Source: JACKBK01 sp963707275
GTDB taxonomy: Bacteria; Chloroflexota; Anaerolineae; JAAEKA01
Assembly (NCBI GenBank): GCA_963707275.1
Contig: CAVPPH010000001.1
Location: forward strand, 1 to 64,000
Direction: 5' to 3'
Length of the DNA stretch: 64,000 nt
Below the pieces are notes generated by a model, which saw nothing but the letters and a program-made list of their open reading frames with translations, was not told the DNA's origin and searched no databases. A program made the position numbers and the translations under genes. Positions 43,613 through 52,329 of the stretch are shown here, one piece after another; the stretch's first letter is position 1; each line of letters starts with the position of its first letter.

Positions 43613-43735
43613 GCGATCCTCGTCCTCGGTTTCGCCAATGACCGTGACGACCGGGCGCGCTGTCTGCGCAACCTGGTGGAGGAGACTGGCGTGCTTGCGC
43701 GACCCATTCAGACAGGGTACAATCACTCACGATAA
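43613..43735 (+). pseudogene. Relic resembling an effector-associated domain opening
   Basis: AILVLGFANDRDDRARCLRN followed by LVEETG. VLxFANDR...LRNLxEE openings are characteristic of N-terminal effector-associated regions of Chloroflexi CHAT/caspase-type conflict proteins. Only about 40 codons remain. A shorter sister relic (RRLHSLVEETG) lies at 42907-42963. Confidence 0.35.
43695..43723 (+). promoter_or_regulatory. Sigma70-type promoter of the second PIN module
   Basis: TTGCGC, 17-nt spacer, TACAAT, about 50 bp before the ATG at 43773. Confidence 0.5.
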
Positions 43736-43772
43736 GCCGCGTAACTGTATTCCATACCATCGAGGTAAAGCC

Positions 43773-44027
43773 ATGGAATCTTCAATCTTGCTCCCCATTT
43801 CCGAACATCAAGTCATTTCGCTGGCTCGGCAACTGACGCCCAGTGGCAAGCGGGCGCTCTTGCAGAACTTGATCCCGGAAATGAACTCCTTAGACAGGCT
43901 GGTCACCTACGGTGAGGAACGCATGCGGGCCATCTCCGCAAGCCGCGGCGTTGATTGGGACGGGCTGTCCGAAGATGAGCGTATGCGCTTGTTGGATGAA
44001 TTAGTCCACGAAACGCCGTATGCCTGA
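43773..44027 (+). CDS. Probable antitoxin of PIN module 2
   Basis: 84 residues, helical and acidic: HQVISLARQLTPSGKRALLQ, NLIPEMNSLDRLVTYGEERM, DWDGLSEDERMRLLDELVHE. GAGGTAAAG lies upstream of the ATG. The last 8 bp overlap the PIN gene. The family is not a named one I recognise; the antitoxin role is inferred from size, overlap and partner. Confidence 0.65.
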   Translation: MESSILLPISEHQVISLARQLTPSGKRALLQNLIPEMNSLDRLVTYGEERMRAISASRGVDWDGLSEDERMRLLDELVHETPYA

Positions 44028-44439
44028 GACTGTCGTTTTCGACACCAACATTCGCCTGGCCGCGTACTTGTGGCGCGGAGCCGCCTACAAATGTTGGCTG
44101 GCGGCCAGAGCAGGATTGATCGATCTGGCTTACACCCGAGAAATGGTTGCGGAATTCTCAGAGAAGTTGTACGACAAGTTCGGTTTCTCGCCAGACAATG
44201 TGCGTGCCGCAGTCTACGATTTTAGGCGCTACGGGCGCGAGGTGTCGATCAGCGGCGAACTGCATGTGGTCGAAAAGGATCCAGACGACGATATGTTCAT
44301 CGAGTGTGCCATCGTCTCCGGCGCGTCGATGATCGTGTCTGGCGATTCCCATCTATTGGATCTCGGTGAGTATCAGGGCGTCAAGGTCCTCAGCCCTGGA
44401 GATTTTCTGGACTGGCTTGCGGCGAGAGAACCTGCGTAG
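44020..44439 (+). CDS. PIN-domain toxin 2
   Basis: 139 residues. VVFDTNIRLAAYLWRGAAYK starts the PIN fold, EMVAEFSEKLYDKFGFS carries the conserved Glu, and VEKDPDDDMFIECAIVSGAS with MIVSGDSHLLDLG the C-terminal acidic cluster. It belongs to the putative toxin-antitoxin system PIN family. Overlaps the antitoxin by 8 bp. Confidence 0.82.
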   Translation: MPETVVFDTNIRLAAYLWRGAAYKCWLAARAGLIDLAYTREMVAEFSEKLYDKFGFSPDNVRAAVYDFRRYGREVSISGELHVVEKDPDDDMFIECAIVSGASMIVSGDSHLLDLGEYQGVKVLSPGDFLDWLAAREPA

Positions 44440-44478
44440 GATGCTCCAGAGTCCTTAGTGTGGTTACAGCGCACTTCT

Positions 44479-44679
44479 CGGTAGTGTATCTTGTTCGGTT
44501 GAAATTGTGCGCATCATTGCACAAGCCAGAATCGATCTTGATTGCGGAGTTTTGCCTAACATAACGCGTACTTCTCGGGCATAGACCGGCTCTTTCCCAC
44601 GAGATTCTTGCCTCTACGAAGTGCCGCACTGGGTCACGCGAAGCTGCTGCGAATTTCAACCGAAATGTATACACTACCG
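44479..44679. repeat. MITE-like element with 28-bp imperfect inverted repeats
   Basis: CGGTAGTGTAT then TTCGGTTGAAATT on the left (44479-44506) matches the complement at 44652-44679 except for four central bases. The 145-bp interior is non-coding. The outer GGTAGT recalls the arm at 19245. Confidence 0.6.
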
Positions 44680-44693
44680 AATTCGAGCAAGTA

Positions 44694-44721
44694 TTGACAG
44701 ATTTGTGATGATAGGTAAAAT
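44694..44721 (+). promoter_or_regulatory. Sigma70-type promoter upstream of a pseudo-tRNA
   Basis: TTGACA, 16-nt spacer, TAAAAT. The only recognisable items downstream before the next gene are the tRNA-like sequence and a terminator. Confidence 0.55.
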
Positions 44722-44811
44722 GGCCTTGTAACATACTGACTTGGCAGGAAAGGCCAACGTCATCATGTTGCGAACCAGCCTGAATGTGGCCCGACATCGT
44801 GAACCGGAACC

Positions 44812-44860
44812 GCCGAACTCTTAATCAGTAGGTTCCAAGTTCGAGTCTTGGGTGGGTCAC
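44812..44860 (+). tRNA. tRNA 3'-half remnant (tRNA-Lys-like)
   Basis: AACTCTTAATC resembles a Lys anticodon loop, followed by AGGTT (variable loop) and CCAAG-TTCGAGT-CTTGG, a perfect 5-bp T-arm, then GTGGGTCA as the acceptor strand. The anticodon stem does not pair well, and no D-arm is recognisable, so this is not a functional tRNA as it stands. 3' tRNA halves are typical attachment-site scars of integrative elements. Confidence 0.4.
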
Positions 44861-44881
44861 AGGTATGCATAACACCATGAA

Positions 44882-44922
44882 AAAAGCGTTACACTGATAG
44901 TGAATCAGCGTAACGCTTTTTC
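44882..44922. terminator. Strong intrinsic terminator
   Basis: An 18-bp stem with one mismatch (AAAAAGCGTTAC...GTAACGCTTTTT), loop AGTGA, with A- and T-tracts on both sides so it can work in either direction. No gene lies between it and 45048. Confidence 0.8.
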
Positions 44923-45047
44923 GATTCCACGGTGTTGACACGTTGCTGCGTTGTCAAACCGACTCCTGTTTGGATAAACTCAGCAAGGAGAGGTGATCCA
45001 GGGCAACTCAATCGACTCGTTGCCGTCCTTGATGTGACGACACTCTG

Positions 45048-46283
45048 TTACCCACACCCGCCGCCACTCTTGTCGCGCTTGACTTGCAGCTTGACTTTGG
45101 GTGTGTAGTCCAGTTCCCATTCGTGCGCTGACGGTTCGGCGGCGGCGTAGCGGTCGCCCAGCGCGGCAGGGAAGCTGAAGCACAGCGAATCGTCGCCGGC
45201 CGGGGAGGACACCTGAACGATGTCGTTTTCATCTTTGCCGAAGGTAGCGATCCACTGATTGATGCCGCCCTCCAGGACGTAAGCATTGGGAATACTCTCG
45301 GCGCTGAGCACCTTCCATGCCTCGGTAGCTGCCACTTCGTCGTTGCTGGCCAGCACAAAGACGGTGTTGAGCGCTTGCTGAGCCTGCAAGTCCGGGATGA
45401 CATCCTCGATCTGGGCCAGCGGGGTGTTTTGCGCGCCACTGATGTGGAACTGGTTGAACTCCGCTTCAGGCCGCACGTCCAGCACCACCACTTTCAGCGT
45501 ATCGTTGGCGATGGTGTCCAGCAGCTCGCCGGGGTTGATCTGCACCTCTCGATTGGCCAATGCCGCGTCCTTGGTCGAGGCGATGCGGTCGTACTTCTCC
45601 GCGGTGGTTGGCGTGCCGATGACGATGATGCTGACCGCGAAAGCGACCAGACCAACGGCCGCGTAGCGCCGCCAACTCGGCTCCTTCTTCAGGTCACGCT
45701 TGCCGTAGATGCGCTCGAGCTGTTCCGCAGCCCAGAACATGAATAGCGCGATCAGCACGATACCGACGACCACCGCGCCGACCGGCAAGTTCAGCCAGTC
45801 AGGGATGGTCAGGCGGCCCATGTAGCCAGCGGTGTTCCACCACTGGTCGAAGTACTGCTCAGTCTCACCGAAGGCGAAGATGCCGATCAGTACGCCCAGT
45901 ACGAAGAACAGTCCGTCGATCTTGCGCGTCGCCATGGCCACCAGCGATGTGCCGGGGCAGAAGCCGCCGATGATGAAGCCGACGCCCATGATCAGCCCGC
46001 CGAGGATGCCCGACGACAGATAGGTCGGGTTGACCCAGACCAGGCTGAAGTCGAGCAGGCCCAGCCCGACGGCGATGAAGAGCAGCACCATCGCGGTGAC
46101 GATCGCGCCGAACATCACTTTGAGCACGGTCATGTCTTTGAGGTAGAACTGGGCGGCCAGCTTCTTGGAGTTGCCGAAGCCGGCGCTTTCCAGTACGAAG
46201 CCAAAGGCGACGCCGATCAGACCAAAGATCAGAAACATCACCGGCTTGCTGACAAGCGTTTCAAGCGGTAGGGGGAATGGCAT
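45048..46283 (-). CDS. YeeE/YedE-family transporter half with C-terminal rhodanese domain
   Basis: 411 residues. Residues 1-240 have about seven membrane segments with YeeE/YedE motifs VLESAGFGNSKKLAAQFYL and GGFCPGTSLVAMATRKIDGL. Residues about 270-370 form a rhodanese domain (VVVLDVRPEAEFNQFHISGA, NTPLAQIEDVIP). Its active-site loop is VLASNDEVAATEAW, with no Cys, so sulfur transfer by that loop is unlikely. The C-terminus ends GGGCG. YeeE/YedE proteins import thiosulfate or related sulfur, and in some bacteria are linked to selenium. Coupled to the other YedE half upstream (9-bp gap). Confidence 0.85.
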   Translation of the reverse strand: MPFPLPLETLVSKPVMFLIFGLIGVAFGFVLESAGFGNSKKLAAQFYLKDMTVLKVMFGAIVTAMVLLFIAVGLGLLDFSLVWVNPTYLSSGILGGLIMGVGFIIGGFCPGTSLVAMATRKIDGLFFVLGVLIGIFAFGETEQYFDQWWNTAGYMGRLTIPDWLNLPVGAVVVGIVLIALFMFWAAEQLERIYGKRDLKKEPSWRRYAAVGLVAFAVSIIVIGTPTTAEKYDRIASTKDAALANREVQINPGELLDTIANDTLKVVVLDVRPEAEFNQFHISGAQNTPLAQIEDVIPDLQAQQALNTVFVLASNDEVAATEAWKVLSAESIPNAYVLEGGINQWIATFGKDENDIVQVSSPAGDDSLCFSFPAALGDRYAAAEPSAHEWELDYTPKVKLQVKRDKSGGGCG

Positions 46284-46292
46284 GATCGTCTC

Positions 46293-46859
46293 CTAGTTCC
46301 ACAGTCTGCGCACGAAGTAGGCCATCGCGTAGCCGCCGGCGAAGACGGCGAACATGAACGCCCACGAGCCAACCGACAACACTGCGCCGCCGGAAAGCGC
46401 CTGACCGGACGTGCAGCCGCGCGCCATGCGTGCGCCGTAGCCCATGATCGCGCCGCCCAACAACGCTGTTGCCCAGCGAGTGTGCTTGCTGATGTGCGGG
46501 CCGCGGTTGGTCTCGACCTGCAGCCGGCCGCTGAACCATCCCGAGACGAAGCCGCCGACAATCGTGCCCACGACCAGCGGCACAACCCAGTCATCCAGCG
46601 GGTTGAGCGTGCCGCCGGCCATCTTGAGCAGATAGGGGATGCGGTCCACGTGCTCCGGCGCGAAGATGTCCTGCACGAAGACGACGATGCGGTTCAGCCC
46701 GCCCGACGCGCCCAGCCCGTTGCCGGTGATGAAGAACGCCAGGAACAGGACGATGCCCAGCAATAACCCGCCCAGATAGGGGTGAATGTACGGCCGCGTC
46801 GGGCGGTTGAAGACGCGGTCGCGCCAGGTCTTGCGCGGTTGGTCGAGAGTTGTGGTCAT
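46293..46859 (-). CDS. YeeE/YedE-family transporter half
   Basis: 188 residues, about four membrane segments. The family signature is GYGARMARGCTSGQALSGGA then VLSVGSWAFMFAVFAGGYA, with the functional Cys in GCTSGQ. Together with the downstream gene it makes the two repeated halves of a sulfur-compound channel. It follows the heptahaem cytochrome gene by 13 bp, so transporter and cytochromes are probably one transcript. Confidence 0.88.
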   Translation of the reverse strand: MTTTLDQPRKTWRDRVFNRPTRPYIHPYLGGLLLGIVLFLAFFITGNGLGASGGLNRIVVFVQDIFAPEHVDRIPYLLKMAGGTLNPLDDWVVPLVVGTIVGGFVSGWFSGRLQVETNRGPHISKHTRWATALLGGAIMGYGARMARGCTSGQALSGGAVLSVGSWAFMFAVFAGGYAMAYFVRRLWN

Positions 46860-46872
46860 TGAATGGTTCCTC

Positions 46873-49615
46873 TTATTCGTGCACCGGCACGTTTTCCCAG
46901 CCGGTTATCATGGCCCGGATATCGCCTTCCACCGACTCGCCGGTGGTGGTCAGGTAGACGTGGGCGACGACGAAAGTCGCCAGCAGCCAGGCGATCAGTG
47001 TGTGGAACGGCGCCAGGTAGGGCAGGCCGCCCAGCATGGCAGCGATACCGGGCCACTGTTGCACGCCCCACATCAACGCGCCGGTGATGATCTGGAACGG
47101 CAGCAGTACGTTCAGCAGGCCAAAGTAGCTGATCTGCTGCAACGGGTTGAGCTTCTGGCGATAGGTCTTGCTGAAGGGATGTTGTCCGTCCTTGAAGATG
47201 CCGCTCAAGTAGAACTTCGCTTGCACAATTGCCTGGTCGAAGAAGCCCCGCGGCCGCGGCAGGAACTGGTGGATTTGTCCGCTGGTCAGGTGCCAGAACA
47301 GCGCCAGCGCGGCGTTGGCAACCAGCACCACCGCCAGCACGTTGTGCAGCGTTACCATGTGGCGGAACGAGAACATGCCGAACATGGCTGGCCGGTGGAT
47401 CACCATCCCGGTCAGCAGCAGCAGGATGATAGTGATGGTCTGTAGCCAGTGCCAGAACCGTTCGTATTTATCGTACATGTAGACCGACTGTGTCGCAACC
47501 GGTTCCTTCGGATTGCGCCGGGCTGCCAACACACGCATGGTCGCGTGAACCGCAATGATTAGCAGCGTGGTCAGGAAAATCAGCGCGCCCAGCCAATCGA
47601 TCAGGGTAACGCGGTTGTTGCCGAAGATGTAGATATCGTCGGCTTGCGGATCGGGCTGGTAGGTCAGTTTGCCGGCGTTCATGTCCAGCACACCGGTGGC
47701 TGCCACGTTGACATCCGCCACGAACTGCGGCAGCACGCCGCCCGGCACGCTCCCGGCCAGCACGATGGGCGCGACCAGACTCGACTCGTCGGTGTGGCAG
47801 GTCTGGCAGTCGCTGATCGCCTCCTTGCCGCGCACCACATCGTGGTTGATGCTGTAGGGCTGCACCTGGCCGTAGATGCGTGAGTTGTCCAGCCCCAGCG
47901 CCGCAAGCTGCTTTGTCACGGCCTGCTTGCTGGCGTCGTTGTTGATGGTCAGCTCATCCTCGGCCAGAAACCCATCGCCGTTGCTGTCAAAGGCCGCGAT
48001 GATCTCCGGCCGGTAGGCGCCGTCTTGCAGATAGGCGGCTTCCAGATCGATCTGGCGCACGGGGCGGGTGTTGCCGTTGGCGTCGTCGTAGATCCAGAAC
48101 CAGGAGGTGATCAGGTTATAGGGCGCCAGCATTGACTGGCCGTCAACGTTGGTACGCTGCATCAGCACCGGCTTGAAGCCGGTTACCAGATCGGTGACGG
48201 TGCTGTCGCCGTCGATGCCGCGGCAAACCGTGACCGGCGAGCCGTCCTGCTTGATCACCGTCCAGTCGCTGGACTGAATCGCCGGCGCGTGCAGTTCTGG
48301 CACGTGGCAGGTCTCGCAGGCCACCTCCTGCATGTGTCGTTCGGTGTAAGGCAGCCAGTCCTTGTGGGTTGGGACGGCGTCGTGGCATGATTCGCAGCGG
48401 CGCATGGTGGCCTTACTCTCGGGCGCCACGTCGAACTGTGCGCTCTGGCCGCGTGCCAGCGTGTGGTCGGGCCGCTCGATGTATTCGCCGATCTCCAGCC
48501 GCCGCGGGTCGTAAAGCAGATTGGGCAGCTTGTCGTCCTGACGCTCCTGGTAGTGGATCGGGTTGTTGAGGGAGTAGTGGCAGTCGGTGCATTTCAGACC
48601 GCGCTCGGCGTGGATGTCCCAGGCGAAGCTCAACTGGTTCTTGCTGGCCAGATTGAGGCCCGAACTCGTTGATCTTCTGACCGGAGATCACCTGCCCGGT
48701 GGTGGCAGTCTGCGGATTTTCAAGATCGCAGGCTTCAAGCGTCAATGGATCGGCGCCGTCATGGACCACTCCGTGACATTGGGCGCAGTTCTCATTGGTG
48801 GGATCCTGGATACGCACGAACTCAGGCTTGAGCTCGCCCGTAGAGTCAAAGGCATCTGCGTTCCAGGCCCAGCCCTGGCTGCCAGCCTCCACGATGCCGG
48901 TACCCAGCAGCGTGGCCGTGACCGCGTCGCCGAAGTGGCCGTCTTGCAGCTGTTCGATCCTCGCCGCGTTGTTTGGCTCGACTGTGTGGCAGAGCAGGCA
49001 GTTCATCTCCATGACGCCCGATTGCGACCAGTCCCACGGACTGGACTGTCCTGTGACCGGATCGAGGATGCTGGCCTCCGGGCCGCTCAACGTGTCAGTA
49101 AGCAGCGGCTGGCCGTCACGCGAGGTTGTGGCCGGCCCGCCGCCGACAATGCGTGAACCGACCGCCTCAAGCCATCCGGCAGTCGAAAGGTCCAGCCGTT
49201 CATCGCCGGCCGGCGTCAGATAGCGGTAGGTCAAGGGGTCGAACTGGCCGAACAGACCGGTGGATGTGTCCCAGGGCGTACCCGTCGCTGCCTGGCCCGC
49301 TTCGGTCATCGCGCTCAGACCCAGATCGGCGTGGAAAGCGTGTGACTCGATGAAGGTGGTGTCGTGGCAAGTGCCGCAGGTCTTGTCCAGTGAAACGGCT
49401 GCGTTGCTGGTCAGGACGTTCTCGCCGTCGGCGTCCAACAGCGCAAAGGTGGGGTGGACAGGTGACGCCTGTTCGGCGGGCGCCGCGTTGCTGCTGGCGA
49501 TTGCATTCTCAATCGACCAAACGCCCAGGCCAACCAGCGTCAGCAGAGTGATTGCGAGCAGCAGCCATGCCCGTGCAGATAGGCTAGCCAGCCGAGTTCT
49601 TGTGAAATGGTTCAT
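46873..49615 (-). CDS. Heptahaem c-type cytochrome fused to membrane b-type cytochrome, frameshifted once
   Basis: About 910 residues once a one-base break near 48660 is repaired (INEFG then NLASKNQLSFAWDIH). An N-terminal signal anchor (LLLAITLLTLVGLGVWSI) is followed by seven CxxCH haem sites: CGTCH, CLLCH, CAQCH, CTDCH, CESCH, CETCH, CQTCH. An EF-hand-like FDSNGDGFLAEDEL lies before the last. The C-terminal 260 residues are a cytochrome b561/thiosulfate-reductase-gamma-like membrane domain with about five helices and conserved His (YERFWHWLQTITIILLLLTG, TLHNVLAVVLVAN, PFHTLIAWLLATFVVAHVY). It likely passes electrons between the quinone pool and periplasmic haems. Confidence 0.8.
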
Positions 49616-49626
49616 GGTTCAAATCT

Positions 49627-51109
49627 CTATGGTCGCGCCGCGCCGGCTACCGGCTGGCCGCCTGCTGCGCTCGAAATGTCACGGCCGCCCCATTTCATGG
49701 GGTCGCCGGGGTAGCCGAGGGCCTGCCAGTCGAGCCGGCTGTTCTCGCTGTGACAGTCGGTGCACTGCAAGGCGTTTTCTTTGGGCTGGACCATGTGGGT
49801 CGTCGGGTAGGCCATGCTCGTCTCGGTGAAGCCGAATTGTCCCGAGTAGTCCAGGCCTGCATCCTGCGCACCCAGCACCAACGCCGACGGCCAGTCGAAA
49901 GTCGTCCAGAAGCCGCCCTCACCGGCAGTGCGCGGCGGGACCAGGATATTGTTGACAGTGTCATAGGGCTGGTTGGCGACGTGGATCTTGAACGGGAAAA
50001 TCTTGGCGGTTGGGTCGTCGATGTTCCCGGCCGGGGTGACCATCTCTGTCGTCTGCGACGGATCGATGGTGTCGCCCAACAGGTAGCGGTAGGCGTTGTT
50101 GCCGTTGAACCACATGTAGCTGGGCAGGATGTCCTTCTGATATTCGAATGTGCCCTTGATCTTCAGATAGGAGTAGTGATCTTCCGGCAGATCTTGTCCG
50201 GCGGTCGACCAGTCCCAGTAGGTCTTGGTGGGATCTTTCAGCGCCATGGCCGGGACGTGGCAGGTCTGGCAGGCAACGGTGTCCGTGTGCTGGTTGATGC
50301 GCTCGTCCTCGTGCACCGTTCCCTGATGGCAGTCTTCGCAGGCGACCTGTGCAACCGGGTCGATGGTGTAGTTGTCGGCCAGCAGCTTGCCCTTGATGGC
50401 ATGATCATCTGTCTGGTGGCAGTCGGTGCAGAGGAAGTTGAGCCGGCCCATGTGTACGTCCAGGTTCTCCGACGGGAAGTAGAGGCTCTCGTCCAGGTCG
50501 CCGTGCTTGACGCCGTTGCCGCCGCCGCCGTCGAAATGGCACTTGCCGCATTCCTCGCGTGTTGGCGCACGCACCGACTGTGGCCGCGGCCAGCAGGTCG
50601 ATGCCTTCAACTGGCAGACCGTAGTTGCCCTTGTTATAGACCGCGGCGTCGGCGTGGCAGGCCAGACAGTCCACATTGGTTTGATCAGCGAAATCGAAAT
50701 TGTCGTCCGACCAGCCGTATCCGACGTGGCAGGTCATGCACTGCTTTTCGTTGCCCTGCGAGCTAATGCAGAAGTTGTTGATCTGATCTTTCTTACCGAT
50801 CGTTACCTGCTCATCGCGCCAGGGGACCGTGACCGGATCGCCCTCCCAGGTCCAGTGTGTGGTGTGCATCACCTGGTCAGCCGAGTCAGCATGGCACTCG
50901 AGGCAGGCCGCTGTGACTTCCTGTCCACTGCTAAACGGTCCCTGAATGATGTGGTTGTGGTCGGTGTGAATCGGTTTTGTCGGGACGTGTGCCCAGGGAT
51001 CAGGGTCGTCGTTTCCCGCCACGTTGTCACTGCTGGCAGCCGCTGTACAAGCAGCCAGTATCAGCACCAGCGCAAATAGACTCAGTAGCCAAACATGCTT
51101 TCGAAGCAT
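49627..51109 (-). CDS. Octahaem tetrathionate-reductase-family cytochrome c, lipoprotein, frameshifted once
   Basis: About 490 residues after repairing a break near 50570 (DLLAAATVGA then PTREECGKCHF). The lipobox ILAAC gives a lipid-anchored protein. Eight CxxCH sites are present: CLECH, CMTCH, CLACH, CGKCH, CTDCH, CEDCH, CQTCH, CTDCH. Segments HTDHNHIIQGPFSSGQEVTA, HTTHWTWEGDPVTVPWR and WDWSTAGQ are typical of the octahaem tetrathionate reductase (OTR) group, which reduces tetrathionate, nitrite or hydroxylamine in vitro. It probably exchanges electrons with the downstream cytochrome c-b fusion, with which it forms an operon (11-bp gap). Confidence 0.83.
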
Positions 51110-51129
51110 TCAATCCTCCGTCTTGGGAG

Positions 51130-51215
51130 CGGTAATCAGTGACCGGTGATCGGTAATCAGTGATCAGAATGGTCTGACTTACTACCGTTCACTGATACCT
51201 GATAACTGATTACTG
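51130..51215. repeat. REP-like intergenic repeat
   Basis: GGTAATCAGTGACCGGTGAT and GGTAATCAGTGATCAG on one side, and CTGATAACTGATTACTGGTC on the other, form a long imperfect palindrome between the PocR and OTR genes. Confidence 0.5.
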
Positions 51216-52005
51216 GTCACCCGCCTGTGATGTCAGCCGGGCGATTTGTGCCAGGGTTTGTCGCGCTTGATAGCTCTGGTAGCCGATGCTGGAGATCGCG
51301 TTGGCGATGGTTTGCAGCAGGTTGGTGATCTGCACCGCGTCGGTCGTGCGACACAAGCTCGATGGAGTCCATCGCGCCGGCCAGTCGTTCGCCCGACACG
51401 CCGATGCGCTCACCAGTGGCCATCGCTTGCTCGCGAAACTCCGCGGGGTCGGGGGCGTCCACAAAGAACTGGCCGGCGGTGACCATGCCGAACCTGCGTC
51501 CGCCGACGCCCACCGGTGCGCTGGCGTACTGGATGCCGGCGTGGCAGACGTGGATCGCCGCCTCTTCCTCATCCAGCAGAGCGATCGAGCGCCACGACTC
51601 CTGGCAGGCCGCCATGCCCGCCGGCCGGCTATGGATGATCTGGCAGAAGCTGCTGCAGCGGCTGCACGGCGCCAGTGGCTGGCCTTCCAGGTCGGTGATG
51701 AACGCGGCCACGCCCACCAGCTCGGCAAACTGGTTCTGAATGGTCTGCAAGGTCGCGATGGGAACCAGATCGACCAGCGGCAGGCTGTCCAGGTCTGGTG
51801 ATCCATTTTCGCTGCTGACGGATCTGGCTGGCGGTTCACCTGACTGCGCCCGCAGCCAGGCGTCGATGGCATCGGACGAGAAGCGCCACTGACCGCCGAC
51901 GCGCATCGCCGGCAGCTCGCCGTCCTTGACCATCCGGTAGATGGTCACGCGGTCGAGTTGCAGTCTCTCTTCAAGCTCTCGGGTGGTCAACAGTTTGTCA
52001 GCCAT
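51210..52005 (-). CDS. PocR-domain regulator with excisionase-type helix-turn-helix, frameshifted near C-terminus
   Basis: 264 residues when the break near 51350 is repaired (DSIELVS then TTDAVQITNLLQTIANAI). Residues 1-50 (LLTTRELEERLQLDRVTIYR, GELPAMRVGGQWRFSSDAID) are a MerR/Xis-type DNA-binding domain. Residues about 80-240 are a PocR sensor: AELVGVAAFITDLEGQPLAP, CSRCSSFCQIIHSRPAG, CQESW and VCHAGIQYASAPV, with the four-Cys cluster. The ATG at 52005 was chosen as the start of the HTH. It probably controls the adjacent cytochrome and transporter operon. Confidence 0.75.
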
Positions 52006-52103
52006 TCTGTCCTCGTGTGGTTCTGCGGTCCCGGAGCACTGCTCCAGTTTGAACACGCTTGGTGAATTCTGTTACAGAATAAACCTGTTGTTGAAACTTG
52101 TCA

Positions 52104-52116
52104 AATTTTATAAGAT
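52104..52116. promoter_or_regulatory. 13-bp motif shared with the LysR/rhodanese intergenic region
   Basis: AATTTTATAAGAT, about 100 bp upstream of the PocR gene. The same sequence occurs on the opposite strand at 58220-58232. Likely a common regulator site. Confidence 0.45.
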
Positions 52117-52146
52117 TTAATAACAGACTAGATGTCTTGTAAATCA

Positions 52147-52181
52147 ATACGAGCGCAACAAGATCATTGTTGCGCTCGTAT
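52147..52181. terminator. 15-bp perfect hairpin
   Basis: ATACGAGCGCAACAA and its complement around GATCA. It may insulate the divergent neighbours. No U-tract. Confidence 0.55.
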
Positions 52182-52210
52182 CAACCGATACCCTGAACGG
52201 GAACGTGCTT

Positions 52211-52247
52211 AAGGTGACAGTCACTCTCCGACAGTGACTGTCACCTT
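52211..52247. repeat. 15-bp perfect palindrome, REP-like
   Basis: AAGGTGACAGTCACT and its complement around CTCCGAC. Related sequences occur at 52292-52310 and 55421-55484. Confidence 0.55.
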
Positions 52248-52329
52248 ACAAGTGCGATAGTCATCATTTGAAGGTGATCAGGGGGCATCCCGAAAGTGAC
52301 TGTCTCGCCAAACATAGTGGTCTCGTCTG

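Noticed and set aside
44812..44860. Functional tRNA-Leu(TAA) or tRNA-Lys(CTT)
   Set aside because: Only the T-arm and part of the acceptor pair well; the D-arm and anticodon stem do not form.
49750..50766. Plus-strand open frame of 338 codons across the octahaem cytochrome
   Set aside because: Antisense shadow; the minus strand carries eight CxxCH motifs.
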